11,971 bases of DNA, taken from contig DUES01000159.1 of NCBI GenBank assembly GCA_011192055.1, positions 8,663 through 20,633 of the forward strand, given 5' to 3'. Positions within the stretch are counted from its first letter, which is position 1. Each line of letters begins with the position of its first letter. The DNA comes from Dehalococcoidia bacterium (GTDB taxonomy: Bacteria; Chloroflexota; Dehalococcoidia; Dehalococcoidales; Fen-1064). Below, piece by piece: positions 6,014-11,971 of this stretch. A program made the translations under genes and the position numbers. The notes beneath the pieces were generated by a model. The model saw only the letters and a program-made list of their open reading frames with translations. It was not told the DNA's origin and ran no database searches.

Positions 6014-6799
6014 ATGCCAAAACTGGAAGGCACACCAATGCAGGTCCTTGTGGAAGGTGACAGACTGGAAAGAGTAGATATTATGCTGTCACGGTCAAAG
6101 GGTAGCTTGCTTGGCTGGTTGATTCGACTGGGTACGGGAAGCTACTGGAATCATGCCTTCATGATTTACGTTATCAGGAGTGCTGAACAGGGATACAATA
6201 CGACATTTATTATTGAATCCGGTGGCTCAGGAATTGATATCCATAACATTGCTCACTATTTTGAAAGACCTAAAAAATATGATGTCGGTATCAAGAGACT
6301 GGAAACCGACTGGTTTCAGAGCGATAAACTGCAATATGGCAGAAAGATAAGGGGTTTTTCTCTGCAGGAGATTGATGATAAATATGACCACAAACTGATA
6401 CTGTCAATCGCACGCAGGATACTGAGACAAATAATACTTGCCGTACTTTACCCGTGGCAGCGATTGAAAAAGGACCCTGCACGGCGACGAGTCCATGTGC
6501 CGCGCGTAATAGGAATGAACATCAACGCCTATATCTGCAGCGGTTTCGTCCAGTGGGCTTACTACCAGGGAATAGGACGATTGTCCAGGGAGAAAAGCCT
6601 TGACCAGGCTCAACTCCAGGATATCATTTTCAATCCGCGCCTGACCGGACAGGTAACTGAGGACAAGCTGCTTTCGACGACACCGGCGGACCTGGCAAAC
6701 AGCCGTAAACTGACCTGGAAATATGTCATCAAGAACGGAGTTGTCTGGGAAGCATCCGACGAGGAAGAGGTTGGTAAAATTCTCAGGTCAAAGCGGTAA
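6014..6799 (+). CDS. Permuted papain-fold hydrolase-like protein (YiiX / NlpC-P60 superfamily)
   Basis: This 261-residue protein has the layout of the circularly permuted NlpC/P60 group (YiiX/YebB, LRAT-like). A His comes first in SYWNHAFMIYV (H47), then a possible acid in FIIESGGSG (E68), then the Cys nucleophile in NAYICSGFVQWAYY (C175), matching the YxCSxxV pattern of the family. Members cleave amide or acyl bonds in peptides or lipids. Between the His and Cys halves lies an unusual insertion with a basic, amphipathic helix at about 127-152 that could touch a membrane. No signal peptide is seen. AAAGGAGG at 6000-6007 lies six bases before the ATG and fixes the start; an in-frame GTG at 5981 is less likely. 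It leads the group with the propeptide-like and S8 protease genes. The superfamily is moderately sure, the substrate unknown. Confidence 0.75.
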   Translation: MPKLEGTPMQVLVEGDRLERVDIMLSRSKGSLLGWLIRLGTGSYWNHAFMIYVIRSAEQGYNTTFIIESGGSGIDIHNIAHYFERPKKYDVGIKRLETDWFQSDKLQYGRKIRGFSLQEIDDKYDHKLILSIARRILRQIILAVLYPWQRLKKDPARRRVHVPRVIGMNINAYICSGFVQWAYYQGIGRLSREKSLDQAQLQDIIFNPRLTGQVTEDKLLSTTPADLANSRKLTWKYVIKNGVVWEASDEEEVGKILRSKR

Positions 6800-6880
6800 G
6801 CAGTACAGGGTTCCAGGAATAGTACCGTCATTTCATTTGAAGGGTATCTGCTGAAGATAAAGTAAGAGGTAAGAAAGACA

Positions 6881-7177
6881 ATGGTACAGCTTGTCGTATG
6901 GTTCAAGCCGGAATTCAGTGTGAACTACAGGAGTGGTGTGTTCGTCAGCCCTTCGATGCAGGCTGTTGGTCCGGTTAATGACATCCTGCTCGGATACCCG
7001 GATGCACAGGTGGAATCCCTGTTTGATAACAATGCCGGTACCGTACCCGAGTATATGCGGTACCGGTATATCATCCACATTGTTGATGCAGACCGGGCAC
7101 AGTCTCTGCAGCGGGAGCTTCAATATCAGAAATCTATAGAGGCAGCATATATAAAGCCCGAAGCTGAATTACCCTGA
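6881..7177 (+). CDS. Stand-alone protein resembling the S8 protease propeptide
   Basis: This 98-residue protein resembles the N-terminal region (about residues 18-126) of the subtilisin-type protease encoded next. Both begin with a VVxxFK strand (LVVWFKPEF here, EVVTRFKGD there). Both have a shared-looking middle ending in a FDN/FDQ stretch, a Y-rich strand, then a helix of alternating charge followed by AAYIKPEAELP here and DAVYVKPATEP there. In subtilisin-like enzymes the propeptide acts as folding chaperone and inhibitor, with its C-terminus in the active site. A free copy could therefore inhibit or help fold the neighbour; this is inference. AAGAGGT (6864-6870) lies ten bases before the ATG. 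The gap is 81 bases to the gene before and 88 to the protease. A strong hairpin lies within it (7032-7069). No signal peptide. Confidence 0.75.
   Translation: MVQLVVWFKPEFSVNYRSGVFVSPSMQAVGPVNDILLGYPDAQVESLFDNNAGTVPEYMRYRYIIHIVDADRAQSLQRELQYQKSIEAAYIKPEAELP
7032..7069 (+). repeat. Inverted repeat inside the propeptide-like gene
   Basis: CCGGTACCG at 7035-7043 is the exact reverse complement of CGGTACCGG at 7058-7066. Pairing extends to 12 bp (7032-7043 with 7058-7069, one G-T), around a 14-base loop. Each arm is itself nearly palindromic around GGTACC. It lies inside the coding sequence, so the messenger could form a stable hairpin there. Confidence 0.7.
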
Positions 7178-7196
7178 GGTATTCTTTCATGCGTAG

Positions 7197-7206
7197 AAAA
7201 GGAGGT
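7197..7206 (+). promoter_or_regulatory. Orphan Shine-Dalgarno-like sequence
   Basis: AAAAGGAGGT occurs here without a start codon at suitable distance. The identical ten bases recur at 7251-7260 as the real ribosome binding site of the protease gene, five bases before its ATG. The upstream copy may be a duplication remnant or a standby site for ribosomes. Confidence 0.5.
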
Positions 7207-7265
7207 GGTAAAACGTAAAATAAATCCTGACCGGCATGGTCAATGGTGAGAAAAGGAGGTTCACT

Positions 7266-8789
7266 ATGGTAGCAGAGTCACGAGAATCGCAACCAACTGT
7301 GCCAATACCTCCGGGGATGGTGGAGGTAGTAACCCGCTTCAAAGGTGATGCGGGAGTGCGTTTGGTCGGAACGGAACTCACTTCTATTGCTGATGCTGAT
7401 GTTACCCCTGTGAAAAACCGTCTGGCTCAGGTACCTGGTCCGGGAATACGCCGGATGTTTGACCAGACTGAAGAAGGTCTTCTGAATCAGACCGGGGCTA
7501 TCGCGGCTGCCACCGGCGTTGAAGTTCCTGACCTGTCCGTCTACTATTCGAACGACGTACCGGCCGAAGAGGCCGAACGACTGGTGGAGGAACTCAGCAG
7601 GGAACCACTGGTTGATGCCGTCTATGTCAAGCCGGCAACGGAACCAGCCGGTCTGTTCGATGATGAGATGATAACACTTACGGCGGAAGCACCGCCGGCC
7701 ACTTCAAATTTTGCCACAGACCAGGGGTACCTGGGGCCTGCTCCCGGCGGTATTGACGCTCACTACGCCTGGACACGTACGGGTGGACGAGGTGCCGGGT
7801 TCAGTATTATTGATATCGAAGGAGCATGGCGGTTCACCCATGAAGACCTGTTATTAAAGCTCAGTGGTGTTGTAGGAGGCATACCGACAACTGATCTTGG
7901 CTGGCGAAATCATGGCACCGCTGTCGCCGGTGAAATCAGTGCGGACAGAAACAGTCTTGGGGTTGAAGGCATATGCCCGGAAGCGGTATTTGGAGGTGTA
8001 TCCATTTTCGGTCCGGGACAGGGTTCCGCAAACGCCATCAAGCAGGCTGCGGACCACTTGAAGGCCGGGGATATCATTCTCATCGAACTGCACCGGCCCG
8101 GTCCCAGGCACAACTTTCAGTCTCGCCCGGACCAGAAGGGTTATGTCGCTATTGAATGGTGGCCGGATGATTTCGATGCTATCAAATATGCCACTTCCAG
8201 GGGTGTCCTTGTGGTTGAGGCTGCCGGTAATGGTGCTGAGGACTTGGGTGATACCATTTATAACAACCCGGCGATGGGTTTTCCGGCTAGCTGGACCAAT
8301 CCGTACAACCGCAGCAACAGGGATTCAGGGGCTATTGTCGTGGGTGCGGGTGCTCCTCCGCCGGGTACGCACGGAGCCAACCATGGCCCGGACCGTTCCA
8401 GGCTTGACTTCTCCAATTATGGTGAACTCGTCGATGCCCAGGGCTGGGGTCGGGAGGTTACGTCAACCGGCTATGGTGACCTGCAGGGCGGCAGTGACGA
8501 AAATAAGTGGTACACGAACCATTTCAGCGGAACCTCCAGCGCTTCACCTATTGTTGTCGGGGCACTGGGATGTATCCAGGGCGGACTGAAGGCGGCCGGA
8601 AAATCCCCGCTCACACCCGTATCCGCCCGGGACGCCCTGCGAACCACTGGCACACCGCAAACTGACGCACCCGGAAGACCGGCAACCCAGCGAATTGGTA
8701 ACAGGCCTGACCTGAATGCTCTGTTTCTAAAGCTAATTCCCGCGAAAGGCTGTCTCGGTAGAGTGGTGCCGCTGTTTTTAATCCGGTAG
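7266..8789 (+). CDS. S8 (subtilisin-like) serine protease with N-terminal propeptide, no signal peptide
   Basis: This 507-residue protein is a subtilase. The catalytic residues are D183 (SIIDIEGAW), H216 (NHGTAVAGEI) and S424 (SGTSSASPIVVGALG), with the oxyanion-hole Asn N322 (VEAAGNG). Residues 1 to about 130 form a propeptide-like region and 150-490 the catalytic domain; little follows it. The N-terminus (MVAESRESQPTVPIPP) lacks any hydrophobic signal, so the enzyme probably stays in the cytoplasm or is exported by another route, which is uncommon for a subtilase with a propeptide. AAAAGGAGGT (7251-7260) lies five bases before ATG 7266; an in-frame ATG at 7236 lacks such a site. The DIEGAW-HEDL spacing resembles a subfamily of S8 proteins from environmental bacteria. 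It follows the propeptide-like gene and a papain-fold protein gene. All catalytic residues are intact, so activity is expected. Confidence 0.92.
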   Translation: MVAESRESQPTVPIPPGMVEVVTRFKGDAGVRLVGTELTSIADADVTPVKNRLAQVPGPGIRRMFDQTEEGLLNQTGAIAAATGVEVPDLSVYYSNDVPAEEAERLVEELSREPLVDAVYVKPATEPAGLFDDEMITLTAEAPPATSNFATDQGYLGPAPGGIDAHYAWTRTGGRGAGFSIIDIEGAWRFTHEDLLLKLSGVVGGIPTTDLGWRNHGTAVAGEISADRNSLGVEGICPEAVFGGVSIFGPGQGSANAIKQAADHLKAGDIILIELHRPGPRHNFQSRPDQKGYVAIEWWPDDFDAIKYATSRGVLVVEAAGNGAEDLGDTIYNNPAMGFPASWTNPYNRSNRDSGAIVVGAGAPPPGTHGANHGPDRSRLDFSNYGELVDAQGWGREVTSTGYGDLQGGSDENKWYTNHFSGTSSASPIVVGALGCIQGGLKAAGKSPLTPVSARDALRTTGTPQTDAPGRPATQRIGNRPDLNALFLKLIPAKGCLGRVVPLFLIR

Positions 8790-8872
8790 TCGGATGGTAA
8801 GAATCTGTACGGCAACGAGGGTTAACCACGTAATCGGCTGCACACGTAGTATCATCCGGTGAGGAGGGCATC
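8790..8872 (+). other. Intergenic stretch with imperfect inverted repeat
   Basis: CGGATGGTA at 8791-8799 can pair with TATCATCCG at 8850-8858 (nine pairs, one G-U), enclosing about 50 bases with a GGTTAACC palindrome. No T tract follows, so it is not a clear terminator for the protease gene. GAGGAGG (8861-8867) is a strong ribosome binding site for the broken gene that follows. Confidence 0.35.
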
Positions 8873-9112
8873 ATGGGCACAAGAGATGAAGTGCTTGACA
8901 CCATGTGAAAAGCATACGGTCGGGGAGAACTGAGCCTCTGCCCCGGTGCAGGAGTGTCCGTTGGAAATGGTCTACCTGCATGGGAAAAACTGGTGCTGGC
9001 AATGTACTTCTCTGCTCTCAGCAAGCAATCACGGGGCTACGGGGTCCCTTTCCCCAACTATTTCTTTGCCAGGCCTGAGGCCGGTAGTGACAGTGCTCCA
9101 CCGCAGGCGTGA
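8873..9112 (+). pseudogene. Broken SIR2-like gene fragment (in-frame TGA)
   Basis: Reading from ATG 8873, which has GAGGAGG five bases upstream, gives 11 codons, a TGA at 8906-8908, then 67 more codons in the same frame to TGA 9110-9112. After the stop the product reads GELSLCPGAGVSVGNGLPAW and EKLVLAMYFSAL. This resembles the start of SIR2-like NAD-binding domains, which have a glycine-rich GAG-S-x-x-x-GLP-W pattern. Only the first 80 or so codons remain; a complete domain needs 200 or more, so the gene is broken both by the nonsense codon (perhaps from CGA or TGG) and by loss of its 3' part. SIR2-like domains often deplete NAD in phage defence, but nothing here shows that for the ancestor. 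The ribosome binding site is intact. Recognition rests on a short motif and is moderate. Confidence 0.55.
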
Positions 9113-9162
9113 ATTTCGCAGGTTCAGGCATGATAGTTAAGTAAACGGCTTCGGGATTTCCT

Positions 9163-9627
9163 CTAAGGTGTTTTCACAAATGGCGTAATAAAGATACTCA
9201 TCGCTTCAATGGAACCATCATCCTCAGATTCTCCCGTAACGGTGACAGTATCACCGGGTGTAATATCCCCGATACTGCCTTCACCCATCTTCTGAATGGA
9301 AGTATCACCGGCAACCGTGACCTCGATAACACCCGTCTTTGTTTCCAGCGTAATAACATTGTCGTCAATACTCTCAACGGTTCCCATAGTCCCCTGTCTG
9401 CCCATGAAACCTCCCAGTCCTTCGGGAAGTAAGGGGTCTTGCGGAATTACCCCTTCCTTGAGGATACCTTTATCACCGAAACGAGTGGCGAACTGACTTT
9501 TCAGATCCAGGTTGGCTTCTTCCGCCTGGCTTTTACCGATTGCTATACCTCCGGCGAATGCCCCGCCGATAATGCCTCCAAGCACGATTATGCTAACCAG
9601 CAGGGTAAGAAATGGTTTTTGTTTCAT
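9163..9627 (-). CDS. Membrane-anchored DUF5666-like protein
   Basis: This 154-residue protein begins MKQKPFLTLLVSIIVLGG, with a hydrophobic segment at about 6-31 that acts as signal anchor or signal peptide, so the rest is extracytoplasmic. A linker (32-78) follows, then a beta-rich domain at about 80-148 of DUF5666 type: GTVESIDDNVITLETKTG, VTVAGDTSIQKM, GDITPGDTVTVTGESEDDGSIEAMSI. Its function is unknown; the pattern suggests a small OB-like or barrel domain. AGAGGAG upstream of the ATG is a good ribosome binding site. It starts 20 bases after the end of the MacB-like permease gene and is the last gene of the export operon, so it may be an accessory of the transporter. It converges on the SIR2-like remnant with 50 bases between them and no obvious terminator. 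Confidence 0.85.
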   Translation of the reverse strand: MKQKPFLTLLVSIIVLGGIIGGAFAGGIAIGKSQAEEANLDLKSQFATRFGDKGILKEGVIPQDPLLPEGLGGFMGRQGTMGTVESIDDNVITLETKTGVIEVTVAGDTSIQKMGEGSIGDITPGDTVTVTGESEDDGSIEAMSIFITPFVKTP

Positions 9628-9647
9628 GGGTCAGTTCTCCTCTTTTA

Positions 9648-10892
9648 TTATTCGTAGCGCAGGGCATCAATGGGATTCAACCGTGCAGCCCGGTAGGCCG
9701 GGTAGAGACCGAATACTATCCCGATAGCCGCTGAAACTGAGACTGCCAGGACAACTATGTCTACTGACATCACGGTCTGTATTACGGTCCCGCTAAGGTT
9801 CATTCCGGAGACAAAGTGCGAGATACCCCAGCCCACCAGTACACCAATTCCTCCACCGGTCAGGCTGAGGAAAGCGGCCTCTACCAGGAACTGCATCAGG
9901 ATATCCCGCCGTTTTGCCCCGACTGATTTGCGGATACCGATTTCCCGGGTGCGCTCCGTGACGGATACCAGCATGATATTCATGATTCCGATGCCGCCAA
10001 CCAGGAGGGATATGCCGGCAATGGCTCCCAGGAAGACGACCCATACCTGGGTAGACTCCCGCAATGCTTCCACGGTGTCCTGCTGGCTGGTAATCGTGAA
10101 ATCGTCCTCACCCGTAATCCTGTGACGTTCCCTCAGGATGGACGTTATCTGCTCGATTGCATTATCGGTCTCTTCGAGACTGACCGCCTGTATATTGATG
10201 GACTGCACGTTCTGCTGCCCGCCTGCGGTACGCTGGGAAGACAGGCGGTACTGCACGGTCGTAACAGGTGCCAGTACCGCATCATCGGTGGAGCCCCAGC
10301 CGGTGCTGCCTTTACTCTCCAACACACCTATTACCTTGAACTGGCGCCTGTTTATTTTCACATACTGTCCCAGCGGGCTCATTTGCCCGAAAAGGGTCTC
10401 AGCTACATTGCTGCCCAGGACTACCACCATGGACCTGTTTCTAACGTCAACTTCGTTTATGAAAACCCCCTCAGCCACCGGGAAATTACGTACATACTCG
10501 TATTCCGGCGTCACTCCCAGTATCTGGTTGTAAGAATTCTGTCTGCCGGCTATCACCTGTGTAAAAGTCTGTACCTGCGGTGCCACCGCTGCTACAGATG
10601 GTGCCAGGTAAGGATCAGCCAGCGCCTCCGCATCCTCCAGAGTCAGGCTGGTAGCGCTCCCCGGTGCTCCCTTGATACCTTCCTGCATGGCAGCACCCGG
10701 ATAAACAAAGAGCAGATTGGTCCCCAGTGACTCTATACTGGAGGTTATGGCTGCCTGTGAACCTTTGCCGATAGACATCAGTGATATCACCGCCGATACC
10801 CCGATGATGACACCCAGCACTGTCAGGGTTGAGCGCATCTTGTTGGAATTAATGGCTGTCAGGGCAGTACGCGCTGTCTGTAATACATTCAT
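9648..10892 (-). CDS. ABC transporter permease, MacB/FtsX family
   Basis: This 414-residue permease has the MacB layout: one transmembrane helix near the N-terminus (about 20-42), a large extracytoplasmic MacB_PCD-type domain (about 45-275) and three more helices (about 280-305, 330-355 and 372-398). The family signature [26 protein letters not shown] at about 310-335 is the cytoplasmic loop that contacts the ATPase. The C-terminus reads [18 protein letters not shown], typical of the FtsX domain. Such pumps are mechanotransmitters that push peptides, lipids or antibiotics from the periplasm side with an adaptor protein. The substrate is unknown. Its ATG overlaps the ATPase stop by four bases, which implies coupled translation. 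The neighbouring adaptor completes a MacAB-type set. Confidence 0.95.
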   Translation of the reverse strand: MNVLQTARTALTAINSNKMRSTLTVLGVIIGVSAVISLMSIGKGSQAAITSSIESLGTNLLFVYPGAAMQEGIKGAPGSATSLTLEDAEALADPYLAPSVAAVAPQVQTFTQVIAGRQNSYNQILGVTPEYEYVRNFPVAEGVFINEVDVRNRSMVVVLGSNVAETLFGQMSPLGQYVKINRRQFKVIGVLESKGSTGWGSTDDAVLAPVTTVQYRLSSQRTAGGQQNVQSINIQAVSLEETDNAIEQITSILRERHRITGEDDFTITSQQDTVEALRESTQVWVVFLGAIAGISLLVGGIGIMNIMLVSVTERTREIGIRKSVGAKRRDILMQFLVEAAFLSLTGGGIGVLVGWGISHFVSGMNLSGTVIQTVMSVDIVVLAVSVSAAIGIVFGLYPAYRAARLNPIDALRYE

Positions 10893-11599
10893 CGGTTATG
10901 CTCCCGGGAAGTCGTTGAATCCACTGGAGACACCGGGTGGTCATCAACAATCTGGCCGTCCCTGAGCAGGATAATGCGCTTTGTGTGCGCCGCTATTTCC
11001 TGCTCGTGGGTAACCAGGATAATAGTAATGCCGGCCTCCCTGTTGAGCCCTTCGAGGATACCTATAATTTCCCGGCTTGCCCGGCTGTCCAGGTTACCGG
11101 TCGGCTCATCGGCAAAGATAATGGAGGGATTGTTTACCAGTGCGCGGGCAATAGCCACTCTCTGCTGCTCTCCACCGGAAAGCTCGCCGGGTTTATGCCG
11201 GGCACGTTCACTCAGTCCTACCTTTGCCAGGGCTTCCAGTGCTCTGCTTCTGCTGTCAGCCCCGTTACCATACAATAAAGGTAACTCTACATTCGCTATA
11301 GCCGTGGTACGGGGAATGAGGTTAAAGGTCTGAAAGACGAAACCAATCCTCCTGTTTCTTACCTCGGCCAGTTGCGAGTCGGACATCCGGCTCACTTCGG
11401 AATCATCGAGGATATAGCTGCCGGATGTAGGTGTGTCCAGGCAACCGATAATATTCATGAGAGTGGACTTCCCCGAGCCGGACGGCCCCATGATGGCGAC
11501 CATTTCTCCTTTTTCAATTCGGACACTGACACCCTGCAAAGCGTGAACCTCTATCTGGCCCATCTGATATGTCTTGAATATATCTTCAAGCTTAATCAT
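10889..11599 (-). CDS. ABC transporter ATP-binding protein, MacB/LolD type
   Basis: This 236-residue ATPase powers the MacB-like permease encoded immediately downstream. Walker A is GPSGSGKST at 38-46, Q-loop Q90 ([10 protein letters not shown]), signature [15 protein letters not shown] at 140-154, Walker [13 protein letters not shown] at 160-171 with E165, and the switch His H198 (LVTHE). The [22 protein letters not shown] pattern places it in the MacB/LolD/FtsE branch. Here ATPase and permease are separate genes, as in Gram-positive bacteria and Chloroflexota, unlike the fused MacB of E. coli. It begins 25 bases after the adaptor gene and overlaps the permease start by four bases. The C-terminal extension after about 222 is short and polar. 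Confidence 0.96.
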   Translation of the reverse strand: MIKLEDIFKTYQMGQIEVHALQGVSVRIEKGEMVAIMGPSGSGKSTLMNIIGCLDTPTSGSYILDDSEVSRMSDSQLAEVRNRRIGFVFQTFNLIPRTTAIANVELPLLYGNGADSRSRALEALAKVGLSERARHKPGELSGGEQQRVAIARALVNNPSIIFADEPTGNLDSRASREIIGILEGLNREAGITIILVTHEQEIAAHTKRIILLRDGQIVDDHPVSPVDSTTSREHNR

Positions 11600-11624
11600 G
11601 CTTAATTACCTCAGATAAGAATAG

Positions 11625-11971
11625 CTATTTCATCCTGATGAAGCCACCACCCATTCCCGGAGCTGTCATCTTGCCGAAGTTAAGCTGGCTTGTCCCGGTA
11701 GTGGTAGTCGGCACAACTACAATATCATTCGCTGTTAGTCCTGCAATTACCTCGGTCCAGAGTCCGTCACTGATACCCAGTGTGACTGTTCTCTGCTGGG
11801 TCTCATCATTTACCATTACGGTTACTACCGGTTCTTCGAAGCTGCCGCTGATTGCCTGATTGGGTACCAGCAGGGCATCTGTAGCTCTCTCAACAATGAT
11901 GCTGGCGGTAGCGCTCATGCCTTCCCTGAGTTCCACGCCGGAGGGTACTGTCAGCCTGATGGTCATCCGGT
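11625..11971 (-). CDS. Membrane fusion (adaptor) protein, MacA/HlyD type, C-terminal part
   Basis: This is the last 115 or so codons of a periplasmic adaptor protein; the frame stays open to the window edge at 11971, so the apparent Met at 11966 is internal. The pattern ELREGMSATASIIVERATDALLVPNQAI is the typical end of the beta-barrel domain of RND/MacA adaptors. After it comes a membrane-proximal domain, VVTVMVNDETQQRTVTLGISDGLWTEVIAGLTANDIVVV. The C-terminal tail is Gly/Met-rich (MTAPGMGGGF). It is the upstream gene of the export operon, 25 bases before the ATPase gene, and would link the MacB-like permease to the outside. In an organism with one membrane it would act as an extracellular adaptor, as in Gram-positive examples. 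Confidence 0.9.
   Translation of the reverse strand, partial: RMTIRLTVPSGVELREGMSATASIIVERATDALLVPNQAISGSFEEPVVTVMVNDETQQRTVTLGISDGLWTEVIAGLTANDIVVVPTTTTGTSQLNFGKMTAPGMGGGFIRMK

Noticed and set aside
8873..9112. TGA at 8906-8908 read as a sense codon (recoding)
   Set aside because: Other genes in the window use TGA as a normal stop, there is no sign of a selenocysteine element, and the fragment is also truncated downstream.
10122..10730. A 202-codon plus-strand frame opposite the MacB-like permease
   Set aside because: Antisense shadow of a well-supported permease; no domain or start signal.

Overview
The window looks like chromosome from an anaerobic bacterium of the Chloroflexota, most likely Dehalococcoidia. 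I base this on gene content: a two-subunit class I fumarase, a stand-alone pyruvate-kinase C-terminal domain protein, a short ArgA-like acetyltransferase and NadK in a Dehalococcoides-like form. Dense coding, strong AGGAGG ribosome binding sites and consensus-like -35/-10 promoters with 17-nt spacers fit a bacterial chromosome. The taxon is inferred from memory of protein families and was not searched. I saw no tRNA, rRNA, CRISPR array, insertion sequence or phage gene.

Layout. (1) Positions 1-1199, plus strand: the 3' end of a fumarase beta subunit, a HIT-family protein and an unrecognised small protein, in tight operon spacing. (2) Positions 1196-4619, minus strand: nadK, an ArgA-like GNAT acetyltransferase, an ADP-ribose pyrophosphatase-like Nudix protein, a radical SAM protein with extra C-terminal cysteines, and a second Nudix protein. 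These probably form one operon from a good promoter at 4673-4701; it converges on region 1 with a 4-nt overlap of stop codons. (3) Positions 4824-5555, plus: a divergent promoter, a stand-alone pyruvate kinase alpha/beta-domain protein and a textbook intrinsic terminator. (4) Positions 5556-6013: no protein gene, but a near-consensus promoter followed about 100 nt later by a long hairpin ending in Ts. This is a candidate small RNA or attenuated leader. (5) Positions 6014-8789, plus: a permuted papain-fold (YiiX/NlpC-P60-like) hydrolase, a 98-residue protein resembling the propeptide of the next gene, and a subtilisin-type S8 protease without a signal peptide. (6) Positions 8873-9112: a short SIR2-like remnant broken by an in-frame TGA. 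(7) Positions 9163-11971, minus: a MacAB-like export operon (adaptor, ATPase, FtsX/MacB permease) ending in a membrane-anchored DUF5666-like protein.

Regions 1 to 3 and 7 are ordinary housekeeping and transport genes. The accessory segment 5556-9112 is the unusual part. It joins a possible regulatory RNA, a cysteine-hydrolase-like protein, a free-standing propeptide-like protein, a probably cytoplasmic serine protease and a decayed NAD-binding-type gene. The best candidate for something undescribed is the propeptide-like protein paired with the S8 protease, as a possible intracellular inhibitor or chaperone pair.
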